A DNA stretch of 64,000 nucleotides from Edaphochlamys debaryana. Taxonomy: Eukaryota; Chlorophyta; Chlorophyceae; Chlamydomonadales. Positions 9,901-21,439 of the stretch are shown here, in pieces. The number at the start of each line of letters is the position of its first letter. Position 1 is the first letter of the stretch. Under the pieces are notes generated by a model, which was given only the letters and a program-made list of their open reading frames with translations, was not told the DNA's origin and made no database searches. Where the stretch lies: assembly GCA_016858145.1 (NCBI GenBank), contig JAEHOE010000055.1:310001-374000 (forward strand). The letters are read 5' to 3'. The position numbers were made by a program, and so were the translations under genes.

Positions 9901-12900
9901 ACTCAAACTGGACAGTTTGCATCACAGCTTGTTGTATGTTATATATCCTTCCCCTTCAAATAAATCAACGGCCCTGTGCGTGCGCCCCTGACTATGCTCC
10001 CCCGTTTATTTGTTGTCGCTTTGCAGGTGCCGCCGCAGCCGTGCATGCCAACGACGGCGGTCCTCCATCGTCCGATAACAACGACAATGAACTGCTGGAC
10101 TGTCCACCTCCATGGTTGCCATTCCCTCCGGCGCTGCCCCTTCCCCCGCCCCCGCCGCCTCCACCACCGCCGCCCCCGCCCCCACCTACTCCCCCACCCC
10201 CTTCACCCCCTTCCCCCCCTTCGCCCGTGCCTCCATCCCCGCCGCCTTCACCACCACCTCATCCCCCGCGGCCCCCACGGCCACCACGGTCGCCACCCTC
10301 ATCTCAGCCCCTGACTGTGGTCGACCGCACGCCACCTATAACTCACCGCTGTCGCGTGGTGCTCAGCCCGGCCTATGCCAGCGTATGGTGTGAACAGCAG
10401 GCACAGGGCAACACGACGTTCCCACTAGCCACATTGTCTTTCGGAGATGCGCTCGGGGCCTCCCTTCTGTCAGGACCTGGCGGACCCGACCGCCTGCATG
10501 TTTCGGGTCTGGACATTCAGCCGTCGTCTTCCCGCCGTGGCTTTGGTGAGTCCGCCACCCAAACACCACTGCCGCCCAGTAGTGCAGATGGCGGAGAGGG
10601 CCCTGCCGCCAGTGACTGGGGCGTGACCTTTGCCGGTGCGCCCCACCTGCTTCTTGAGGACAGCGTAATCTCGGGCCTGCCGCTCAGCTCTGTGGCGGCA
10701 CTACTGCAATTCGTCAACTGCTCCTACGTGACTTTGAGGAACGTCACCATCGCCAATCTGACCGGGCAAGCCCCGGTTCAGGTTCCGGGGAGCAACGCAG
10801 CCACTACCGTCACGTCAGCCCCGCCCCGACTTGTGCACGGGGCACTCCACGTCCTGGATGCGCATGGGGTCACGGCGGAGGGCTTCAGCTGCACCCGTGT
10901 CGTTCAAGCACACGGCTGGGCCTGCCTACTGCTCCAGCTGGTGGAGCTTCTGCTGCCGGACCGGCAAACGGCGGCCGTTACATCATCAGCGGCTGGCTCA
11001 GCACCTGCTGAAGCCGCTGTGGAGCCCAGCTGGTTCCATTGCAACGGCTGCAATGTGTCTCACAACGCAGTCGTGTGGGCGCTGCCGCCTGGAGTTTACT
11101 TGGTCGGCGGCCTGCCCACTTCAGCCCCAACGTGTATGGTCGCCGGCTGGGAGTCTGGCTTCGGTGCGCCTTCAGAGGTACAACATCTACAGGACGGCTT
11201 CGGCGCCATTGTCCTAGGAACCAAGACGCAAAGCAGCGCCCTGGTGGTACAAATTGAAGTCGGCATCTTTGAGGGAAACACCGGCGGCTGCGGAGCAGTC
11301 ATGACCGTAACTCGAGGTACCCTGGACCTCACTTGGACCGCGTCAGAGGCCGTCGACAACAGAGCCGTCGCTTCAGGCGGCGTGCTATACTTGCTGAGTG
11401 GACTCAACAAGCTGGTGCTGGAGGAAGAAAGCCGCATGAGGTTCAACCGCGCTTCTTCTGAGGGTGGCGTCATATTTGTACTAAATGGCAGCATGGAAAG
11501 CCTGCAGCTGACAACCGGCAGTGCAGTATCATACAATTCGGCACAGAAAGGCGGCGCCCTCTTCATGCTTAGAGGAAACCTCAGTTCCCTCCTTCTGAGC
11601 GGTAGCAGCGGCATCATACAGAACCGTGCCTCGGACTGTGGCGGAGGCTTGTTTCTTGGTTATGGGAACGTTGACAACCTTGCGGTCACTGGAGCGAGCA
11701 GTATTGACAGGAACAGTGCTGGTGTAACAGGAGTAGGCGGCGGCGGCGGCGGCGGCGGCGCAGCATTCCTTGGTTCTGGGATACTCCGCAGTGTGACCCT
11801 AGAGGAGGGCAGCTCCCTGTCATATAACAGAGCCAGCTGGTTTGATGTTGAATCAAACGGTACGGTCCCTGCCGCTCACGGAGGAGCTCTACACATCAGC
11901 GGGGGAAGCATCGGCAGCTTTGTGGTGGCAGGAGGGAGTCAAGTGGTCAACAACTCGGCCCTTTCATCCGGGGGCGTTTTGTATTGCGCCGGGTTGGACG
12001 CAACGACCCTGCAGCTCACAGTCACAGGCGGGAGTACTATTGCTGGCAACTGGGCACAAAAGCTTGGAGGAGGAGTCGCCAGCTGCCCGCTTAAGGAGCT
12101 TCTGGTCGACGAGGGCAGCACCATTGCAAACAATACAGCTGGCGACAATGGAGGCGTGTTTCATGCAAATGCTTCCTGGTACCGGGACCCAGTACGTATG
12201 ACAGTCAGGGGCAGAAGCAGTCTGCACGGCAATCAAGCTTCACAGAATGGAGGCATAATCCACATGGGCTCTGGCAGCCTTCTATTGTCCATTCAGGAGG
12301 GCAGCAACATCAGCAACAACAGCGCCCAAGTTGATGGCGGAGTCGCCGTCGTTGGGGCCGACTCGGCTAACAAGGATCTTCCAAAGTCTGACCTGACAGG
12401 CCTTTCAATTTCAGATGGTAGCTGCGTGCACGGCAATACAGCACGGAGCGGGTCCGGGGGAGTACTCCATGTGCAGTCCTCCCAAATGGTTCAGCTTGTC
12501 GTCGCCAACGGCAGTTGTCTGTCGATGAACAGTGCTGGGAGTGGAGGCGGGGCTCTCTACCTATCGTCCGGAAGCGTGCATCTCAACATCACAATCTCTA
12601 ATGGCAGCGCGGTATCCGAGAACGGTGCGGTACTCGGAGAGGGTGGTGCATTTGCACACCATGGCTCCGAAACGTTATCGTTTGCAGCTCTTTTGAGTGA
12701 TGGAGGATTGACGACGCTACGCGTGATGAATGGAAGCTATCTGAGCAACAACACTGCAACTCAAGGCGGTGCTCTATATGCCAGCACTCCAGCTCTAATT
12801 GATGTGACACACGGGAGCTCCATGTCAGGCAATACAGCCTTGGGTGGTGGAGCAGTGTGGTCACCATCCGTCCTCGTCCTCAGCGTCACGGACAACTCCA

Positions 12901-15900
12901 CAGTGTCCGGTAATGTCGCATCCGCGGATAACGGTGGTGCAGTCTACACAAACGTGGTTGGACGCCTTGAAATTTCCCAGAGCAGCAGCATGGACCAAAA
13001 TGTAGCTTACTATGGAGGCGCAGTTTACGCAGCAACTCGCATTGGCACGCTCGTTATGACTGCTGGTGGGCGCATGGCTCTGAACAGAGCTTTCATCGAT
13101 GGTGGTGCTCTGTCCAGCCCATGCCTGGAGGAAGTCCGGCTGTCAGGGTCAAGTATAGTAGGCAACGAGGCGGGGCAACACGGCGGGGCCGTCTTCACGA
13201 ATGGCACCTGCGTAGAGCCGCTGACCCCAATAGTCTGGGACTTGGGTGACAGTGAGCTCGCTGGCAATCGGGCCGGCTTTGGCAGCGGGGGTGCCGTGGC
13301 CTTATCTGGGCCCAACACTACGTATCTACGGCTCTTGGGTGGCGTATTCAACATCAACTCAGCGGTCTCGGGCGGAGCCATCGCTTTGCTGGACGGTGCG
13401 AATGCACGCCTAGCCTCCGTCCGTGTGGGGCCAGGCAATTCAGCGACTGAATCAGGAGGCGGCGTCTACGCAGGGCCTGGATCAAAACTCACCCTCAGCG
13501 GCAGTACCCTCTGGGGCAATACGGCAGGGCAGCGAGGTGGATCCGTATCAGTCATAGGATGTGAATCCCTGGTTTTGGAGGAGGGGACCGTGGTGGCTAA
13601 CAGCACTTCAGTTGGGGAGGGAGGCGGAGTCAGCGTGGAGGGCTGCAGCAGTTTTCTGGTGACATCCAGTGAGCTCAGCGGCAATGTCGCCTTCCGGGGA
13701 GGCGGGTTGCACGCCGGGCCCCTGCCCTCTGGCATCCAGCAGCGCAGCCCACCTTCCTCGATCTACCGCGTCTGCAACAGCACGCTCCGAGGGAACACAG
13801 CAGTGCTCGACACCGCTTCCGCTAGCCAGGCGTCAACAGGGCAGCAACCCGGAGGGGTCGCGCCCCAAGGCTACGGCGGAGCGCTGTTCGTGGCCCATGC
13901 CCCGGGGCTTGTGGTGGCGGTTGGCTCAACCACCTTTCTCGGTAACAACGCCTGGCTGGGTGCACAGATCGCCTCCCTCCAGACGTGCCTCTTGCGCCCA
14001 GCCCCATCAACAGCAGGCGGGGCTGAAGAGACATGGCGCCCTGCCGCTCTTGCGTCTTGTGCGGCGACGGCCAGCCCCACAGCTGCTGCCGCATCCTCTG
14101 CTGCTGGTGGCCCTGCCAAGCTTGGAGTTGAGGACTGCTCCCTCCTCATCATGAGCCAGCTGCCTAGCGTTGTTGCTGCAGTAAATGGTACTGAAGCTTT
14201 TATTGGGTCAAACAGCAGCGGAGACACGGCTGGCAGCTTCTCTAGGCCTCAGCAGCAGGCTCGTCCACTGTGGTTCTCGGACAGCAACCGAACCGCCTTA
14301 GTAACGGAACAACCGCAGCAGGCCACACCTGACTTGTTACCTCCACTTGATGTGCTTGACGTCGAGCTTCCCCCGGCGCAAATGGCGTTCATCACAAGCC
14401 TGAGCGACAATAGCGGGGCAGCAATTGTCATAACAGCAAAGACAGGGAGCGAGGTTGAGATCCCTGTTGGTCTCTTCGACAGCCTCAGCAAGCCCGTCTC
14501 ATCAGGTGGGCCGGACTGACATTGAAGGCGGGGGACGGAGGCGGGGCTTGTGCATGTCGTAGTGGTTGGATGGGATGAGTTTACTGGGCTGCTGTATCAC
14601 CATTTACCGTACCTTGACGATATCACCGCGGCGGGGTCCGAAAACCCCTTGGGGGGGTGCGCGGTAGGCACCAAAACTCGGCCGGGTTCGTGCCACGCGT
14701 CGTGCCGCGGCCCACATCGCCAAAGCCACTGACCACTGTCGCTAACGTACAGCTACCTCGCGTAGCTAAGCAGCGTCAGGAGCGGTGCTTGCGCCTTTCC
14801 CTTCCCCGGTACCGATACAGTACGGTATGCCCTCCTCCCACGCTTGGCCGCGCGGAAGACCCAAAGCAACGGCTGCGCGACCAGCCCACAAAACTCAGGC
14901 GCAGCCTGCGCGATAGGATAACAATTCCGCTAGGGGGTGCGCGGTGGAGTCCGGAAACGCAGGGCCAGCCGGTGTGCGCGTTGATTACCATGACGTACGG
15001 TACTCATATTCTGCTCTGACAACCGCTATATGCATGTATGCTGCATTTATCCCGCCACCCGCAGTGCAATCGGGATCTGGGTTCCGGGCAACTGTCAGTG
15101 TCGAGCTGCTTGGGAGCACAGCGAGCGCAGCGCCGCCGCCCATGCTCATCCGCGGCTTCGGCCTTCCGCCGTGGGACGTGGCGTTTGGCGCTGACGGCGT
15201 GGCGCGCCTACGTGGCATCGTCACGGGCTGGCCGGGCAATTACAGTCTAAGCCTGCGCGCACAATCAAGCGGCGGGTCGTCACCTGGGGGCATCGAGAGT
15301 AGCGGTGTGGCTCGCCTAGAGCTGGTGGGCTGCAGCCTCGGCGAGCAAGCGCAGTTCCAGGCATCCCCGCTTGGCGCTGAGTGGACGGATGCCAGCGGCT
15401 TCAACTCGACCTGCTCGGCATGCCCGCTGCGCTCGGTCGGACTGCATGGAGATCCCCGGCCGCCACTACAGAGCTTAATTCAGCCAGCCAACAGCCAGTC
15501 CACCGCTGATTACTCGGATAAAGCCACCCGCACGTGCCGGGCCTGCCCTGACAATGCCGTGTGCCCTGGCGGGGCCGATATGGCTCCCCTACCCGGCTAC
15601 TGGCACTCCTCTCCGCGGAGCCCCCTCATGCATGCATGCCCCAACGAGGCCGCCTGCACAGAGCCTGGGACACGCCTCCAGGACGCATTGAGTCAGCTAC
15701 CGCTGGAGGTCCTCCGCTCCGGCCTGCAAGACAGGATGCGCCTTCTTGACGTAATAGACAACCGGACCCTGGCCCTTGCCACCATCCGGAGGGGCCTGTT
15801 TATCAACGACAGTATGATGACCGGCGGCGGCGGTGGAGGCGGCAGCACGGGCTTTGGCAGCGGGGCCGGCGCGTACGCTGAACTGCAGTGCGCGGATGGC

Positions 15901-18900
15901 TACACGGGAACCCTGTGCGCTGCGTGTCTGCCGGGCTTCACGCTTAACTCAGACTTGGAGGTGAGCATTGCTTGCTTGCATGCCAGTTTATTTTACGCCA
16001 TGAAGCCAGTGGGCGGTCTATGGGGTCTTTCCTCAAGCAACAACATCCCGGATCGGACCTGACGGATCCTCTTGCTTGCGGGCGTGACCCTTATTGTCCC
16101 TTTACCTCAACCGCCTCAGTGCAACCCGTGCCCCGATGGCCTAGCAAGGACCGTGTGCCTGGGGCTCTTGGCGCTGTTCGGTAGTGTGGCAGTTATTATG
16201 TACGGTGCACTGGCCAACCTGGGCGGCGCGGAAGCGGAAACAGAGCAGGAAGGCCAGTCAAAAGGTACCGCCGTGCCAGCAGCAGGAGACGCCCTGAAGG
16301 CAAGTGTACGACCGAGCAATACGGTTTTTATACTCTGGCCGTCCAATGTTTCCATCCCCCTAACGCTTCCAAACCGCTTGCTTCCGCAGGTGCTGGTGGT
16401 TCACGTTCAGTACTTAATAATCATAACCCGCCTCAACATCCCGAAGCCCAGCGTGGGTCTATCTGCTGTGATTTCTGGATTTTGTAGGCATATGGTTAGG
16501 GGTGCTAGAATGCTATCCAAATGTCAATGGTCCCTTATTATCCCCGCCCTTCATTCCGCGCATGCCAACGCACGCAGGCCATGTCTCCTGTCTCGTCCGT
16601 TCTGGCAGCCGCTACCGGGGCAGAGAATTATTTCGCGTACAGCCATTCTTGCCTCATGTCTGGAAAGGACAGCGCCGGCCAGGCCTACCTTCAGGTCATG
16701 GGTGCACTCCTTACGCCCTGCGCCATCACAGCGGTGTGCCTGGCCTTGTGGGTGCTCCGCTATACGTGCTTAAATGCTGCAAGGCTGAAGCGCAGCAAAG
16801 GATTGCACAGGAGCCAAGCGGACGTGGCGACAGCGGGACTAGCTTTTGCAGAGGAGACAGAGGAAGCCAGCGACCCCATCCAGCAGTCAAAGCAGTCATC
16901 GTCGTCGGCGGGTGGAGACGCCAATGAAAGCCGCCAGCAGACGCCAAAGAAAGCGACCGATGTAACCGATGATTCCAGCCCAAAGCCGCCGCCCCTGCAC
17001 CGGTTATTCCGACTGGGGAAGCTCACCACAAGCGCGGTAACTACTATGGCGACGGCCCTTGGCAAGCCAGCCTCCTCAACGCTGTCGGGTCTGGCACATG
17101 CGGTGAGCTTAATGCTGTCGGGCTTGACTTGTGTTGCATGACAATTACCACAACTTACCACTCTGCCTTCCCTGCCCTCCATGCATTTGTCCCCGCTCAG
17201 GACCAAGCGCTGACCCTGCCTCAGCAGCTGGGCATTGTGCTCATGACGGCCCTCTTCGTGCTCTTCCCCTCGTGGGCCAACGCCGGCTTCAGCATCTTTT
17301 CCTGCTACCTTGTGGACAACACACGCGCATTGGGGCAGACAGGCTCCGCCACTGAGTCCCTGAACGGCTTTGATTTCGCGCTGGCTACTGCGCCCAGCGG
17401 CTACTGGACGCGTGACATGCAGCAGTAAGTTTTCGTCATGACTTGAAGGGCGGGCGGGCTGCAGAGGGAGAGTAGGGAGAGCTAGCCTTCACTAGTTAGC
17501 TAGAAAGGTCTGAATGAAGCGTGGCAACGCACGTCCTGACCCTTCATCGACCCTCTGCATGCCTTTTCTCCGCGCCCTGCGCAGAGAGTGCTACGTGGGA
17601 GCGCATGCCTCCTTCTACGTGCCGCTGGGTGTAGTGTTTCTTGTGGTCTTCTGCGCATCACCGCCGATCGTCAACTTTGCACTGCTGTGGCGCGTACGGC
17701 ACAAGCTGAGTAATTACCACACGATTCAGGTGTACGGCTTCATGTACAGCCGGTACCGGTCGCAATGGTTTTGGTGGTAAGTGTATCCCTGGGCGATGGG
17801 GTGGAGTGTAAAGATTATAGGTGGCGAATCGAATGGGAAGGCCTAGAAAGTGTGGAGGAGCCTACCCTCGCGGGCAATTAGGGCAATCAATGTCCGCTGA
17901 GGCACGATAGCCCCGTCCATCCGTCCGGGGGGTATAGGGGCAAGCCAACCGCTCTGTACGATGCTTACCGCACTGTTTTTATTCTGGGAAGCACACTCGC
18001 CCCGGCCCCGGCTGATAACGCACGCCACCCTCCGCGCTTTGTCGTACCTGTGACCCCGCTCAGGGACTCGGTGCTCATGTGTCAGACGCTTGCTCTGGTG
18101 GCGGTCCAGGTGTTCGGGGGCGTCCTGGAGGTTGCCTACCAAGTACGTGCACTCATCTATCTATTGGCTTTAGCTGGGCCGACATGCGTGCCCGTTGCCT
18201 TGCATGCTCATCAGCAGCCACTCACAAGCCGCCATAGCGCGCATGTATGTCAACTGAAGCACCAACCGCCCTGCTCACCACTGCTCCCATTCCCGCGCGT
18301 CCCCCCGCCCATAACTGGTACAGGCGTTGATGCTCCAAATTGTGCTGATGTGCTTTGGCGCCGTCAACATGACGGTGAAGCCGTCAAGAAACGCCCTGCT
18401 GCGTCATCTGGAATTTTGGTCATACGTGGTCCTGTCCACCACAATAGCGCTCAACCTCTACTACGTGACCGTGAGCGGAACCATCACTCTCGCAGACGAG
18501 GCCGGAGGGGTAAGCAAGGGCAGTGCGGGTTTGTTAGCTAGCGTTGGCCTAGTTGGCCAGGGATAGATGAAGCAAGGTTGATTGATCGGGCAATCGAGAT
18601 CAGTGTGTATAGCGTAGGGTTCAAGTGCGCTCCTGCAGGGTTATTACCTGCTGCCATGCAAGCATCCTGGATCTTAAATTCCTCACCTTTCCCACGTTTG
18701 CCTCGTTACCAACGTTCACCTCGTTGCCACCAACGTCTGCCTCGTTACCAACCTCGGTTTCCCCAGGTGGCCATCGCCGTGCTGGTCTTAGTCATCAACC
18801 TCGCCCTCATCGTCATTTTCTTGGCCACCCTGGCACGAGCCTCGTGGCCCAGCGTTAGAGCTGCCGTGGCCTGGGCCCGGGATTACCTGGAGCCCTGCTG

Positions 18901-19054
18901 GACCTGCTGCTTGCGGCAGCGGCGGCGCCCTGCAGCCCCTGCTGCAGCGGCAACATTAGCAGCGCCAGGCCAGGTCCAGCAAGCGTCCAAGGAGCAGCCG
19001 CCACTCCAGGAGGACGATGTAGGGGTTGCAAGCGAGTCTGGCTCTCAGGCATGA
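6997..19054 (+). CDS. Pmp-like beta-helix, Cys-rich, multi-pass membrane protein (complete, 11 exons)
   Basis: Exons: 6997-7075, 10027-14505, 15065-15960, 16120-16299, 16390-16452, 16578-17102, 17201-17424, 17585-17776, 18064-18142, 18324-18509 and 18767-19054. They total 7191 nt in one frame (2396 aa). Order in the protein: signal peptide; acidic, then Pro/Ser-rich cell-wall-type spacer; about 26 polymorphic-membrane-protein repeats (pattern N-x-A...GGA/GG-hydrophobic, e.g. SYNSAQKGGALF) forming a right-handed beta-helix; a Cys-rich region (CSACP, CRACP, CAACLPGF, CNPCP); about eight hydrophobic segments from TVCLGLLALFGSVAVIMYG to VAIAVLVLVINLALIVIFLATL; and a cytosolic tail. The intron at 16300-16389 has a GC donor (AAG|GCAAGT) and a length divisible by three, so it could also be retained. 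The inferred role is a surface or adhesion-type protein; ligand unknown. Bacterial Pmp proteins end in a beta-barrel, whereas this one ends in helical membrane spans. Confidence 0.85.
8106..8235. mobile_element. hAT-like MITE, right-arm copy of the 130-bp element
   Basis: This is the inverted counterpart of 2303-2432, with ends CAGTGTTGCTAT and ATAGCAACACTG. The flanks are CCCCGGCC (8098-8105) and CCCCAGCC (8236-8243), the same target duplication with one later change. It therefore inserted before the arms were duplicated. Confidence 0.85.
8931..9422. repeat. Minisatellite, 30-bp unit with a 120-bp higher-order period, intron 1 of the right Pmp-like gene
   Basis: About sixteen units of the type CTCCCAGGGCCTGCTGAGCC followed by GCCGCCGGAG. 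Three positions vary (CCC/CAA, GAG/GGG, CCG/CTG). Bases 9001-9120 are identical to 9121-9240, so blocks of four units were copied together. The unit length keeps frames open on both strands; the region is intronic. Confidence 0.9.
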
Positions 19055-20032
19055 CCTACCTGCGGTGCGTGGGGTTGGTGCCGGAACAACTAACGCTAAC
19101 GATGCAAGAACGAACACCAGCTGGCAGGCAGGATGTGTGGTTGCGTGGTACCGCTGGACATGTCCTTGCGTGTCATCACCTAGCTAGTAGTATCATTTGT
19201 CCTTCGTTGTGGACAGAAGCAGCTGTTGCCTGTATGTTATGCTGTGCGTGACGTGGCTAGCTAGCTAGGCAGGGCGTGGTTGTCCGTAGACAGCAGTGTA
19301 CTGCACCATGCATGCATGCTGACGCTGCTTTGGCATCATCTATGAACAAAATGCACGGGCTGTGGGTTGTTTCTGCTTGATGCGTAGCAGGTTTGCAGTG
19401 ATGCCGATCATTTAATGAGCGTACTAGCTGTACTAGTGTACTCAGCACAGTGCAACCTCTCCTACGGACACTGCTGCGTTACAACACTACCAGGGTCATT
19501 TAGGTCATTGTTGTGAGCCCCTTAAATTGTTGAAACTACGACCACGTAACACTGCGTTTTAATGGGGGGGCCGAATCGTTTCAGGCGTGATCTGGGGATG
19601 TATGTAGGGGGAGTGCGGGTCATAGCAGGTCAGCCATCCACAAATGTCCGCAACGCTAGTCATTGCGGCCTGAGTGCAAGGGCGGACGTTACGAAGGGCG
19701 GAAGTTCCCCACCGGCCGTGCTCTCGTGATGCCGGATCAGATTTCAACGGTGTGCGTCCAACGCACTGATCTCAAGATCGCAAGATCTCAATGTGTGTGC
19801 ATCTGACGCGGTTGGTAGGGTCATGGGCACAAAGATTTCGAAATTGTTTGCCCCGACTCTGGCCCTAACCCGAGAATGTCTATCTGGCGGATGCATGCAT
19901 GCGTTCAAGTCCACTAGCAGATATATGCTCTCGTGATGCCGATTCCAACATGTGCTATCTTCCCTGGCCGTTGTGGTCCGGTCCGGCGACTACCGGTAAC
20001 TCCTCTCTTGCGGCCAACTTAGTCCCCCGGCC
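19055..20032. other. Downstream region without a recognised gene
   Basis: This follows the stop codon of the right Pmp-like gene and should include its 3' UTR, although no TGTAA signal was seen. The phrase GCTCTCGTGATGCCG occurs twice, near 19720 and 19930. A short minus-strand open frame (19559-19747) resembles nothing I recognise. Confidence 0.5.
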
Positions 20033-21439
20033 TTAGTCGTCACGGCAGAGGGCCATACTCGCTCGCTCGCTCTCGAGCGACCGCCGCAGCCGTGCGTGCC
20101 ATCGTGCTGCTGCTGCAGAGGCTGCTCCTGGGCTGCTGCCGCCGCCGCTGCGGCCCGCCGCCGCCGCCCCAAGCGAGCAGCAATGATCTAGGGCCCAGGC
20201 CCCTACTGCCCTGACGCGGGGCCACGAGGCTCGCGCCAGGGTGGCGGCGAAGACGGCGATGAGGCCCCAGTCACCGGCGGCAGGTCCCCCACCGCCGTCT
20301 GCACTGGGCGGCGGCGGGGGTTGGGTGGCCGGCTGAGTGAAGCCACGGCGAGAAGACGACGGCTGAATGTCCAGACCCGAAACATGCAGGCGGTCGGGTC
20401 CGCCAGGTCCTGACAGAAGGGAGGCCCCGAGCGCATCTATCTCCAAACGAGTTCAAGGCTTCCGGAGACGTCTGGTTCATTCTAGCAGGCCGATCGTCGG
20501 TGCTGCTCTCCGCCTGCTGCTTACATTGTACGCTGGTATAGGCTGGGCTGAGCACCACGCGACAACGATGGGTTATGGGCGGCGTACGGCTAGCCAAGGC
20601 CAGGGCCTGAGATGAGGGCGGCAATGGCGGGGGCCGCGCGCGGCGGCCGCGGCCAGGGGGGGTGGGTACAAACAACGTTGCCCGATATCATGCCCCAAAG
20701 TCCCCCGACCCCCCGGGACCGACGACCGACCGACCCGTACAGTGTACGACACTGTCGTACATGGCCTGTACGTACTCCATTTCATGCCTTTCGCGTTTCG
20801 CTGGACTGCTGACCGTGTGCTCTATCCATGGGCGCGCACAGCACTGCTGGTGGCCCACGTTGGTCGGGCACCATCAACCATGCCACGGACCCCGACCCGT
20901 CAATTGACCAACGGGCAACGGCTCGGCACCGAGGGGCGATATGTCCCACCGGTCCCGACTCCCTAACACCGCTGGAAGGGTACCAGTGACTTGCCAGCAT
21001 AAGTTCTTGCCATGCTGCATGCTCAGGGCGTGCGGGATGATGCTGGGCGGTGCTCTACGCCGCGGTGACAAAGTCCCGCCACACAGCCTCCCAAAGTCCC
21101 CCCACCCGCCCACCCCCGACCGACGACCGACCGAGAACTTTGGGCCCCCATAACTTTGCACTAAAACCTTCGTTTTTATTTCTGAAAGCGGATTTGGGAT
21201 CCTCTCGGCAAGCTCTGTACAGACGAGGCATGATGTATGTCTGAGGAGGACCTACCCTCCCCCCTGCCGCGGCGGTGCTGGTGGCTGGTGGCTGGTGGAT
21301 GACACCTGTCTGTCTGTCTGTCTGTCTGCTGGGACGGCGGGGAGGGGGGCCGCTCAGGAGGGAAAGGGACCCATGGTGGGGCGTCGTCGACAGAACTCCC
21401 ACAATGGGGGAGGCTCGACGGCATACACGGCTGCGGCGC
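20033..21439 (-). pseudogene. Chimeric Pmp-like pseudogene (second exon fused to last exon)
   Basis: On the minus strand the copy starts at 21439 after TTTTGCAG with GCGCCGCAGCCGTG, the same acceptor and exon start as both genes. It soon meets an in-frame stop (around 21360). It is then interrupted by about 0.6 kb of repeat (20665-21235) and resumes with PPITHRCRVVLSPAY. A 4-bp tandem duplication (AGAT, 20434-20441) shifts the frame before ALGASLLSGPGGPDRLHVSG. At about 20264 the sequence jumps from GDWG directly to LIAVFAATLARASWP, which matches the last exon of the full gene (LIVIFLATLARASWP). All repeats, the Cys-rich region and the other membrane spans are missing. It lies tail to tail with the intact gene. 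Confidence 0.85.
20665..21235 (+). repeat. Repeat inserted in the Pmp-like pseudogene
   Basis: This stretch interrupts the second-exon homology of the pseudogene and resembles 4930-5575. Shared traits are short direct repeats around CCGACCGACC, GTAC-rich palindromic phrases (GTACAGTGTACGACACTGTC) and the segment CTGAAAGCGGATTTGGG. No open frame or clear terminal repeat was found. Confidence 0.4.

Noticed and set aside
9936..14519. Start of the Pmp-like protein at ATG 9936
   Set aside because: The N-terminus it gives is a poor signal peptide. The acceptor at 10026 is conserved in all three copies, and the exon at 6997-7075 provides a perfect signal peptide in matching phase.
6997..19054. Recent transfer of the Pmp-like gene from chlamydial bacteria
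   Set aside because: The gene has ten spliceosomal introns, algal codon use and a eukaryotic-type membrane domain; the repeat type also occurs widely in algae.
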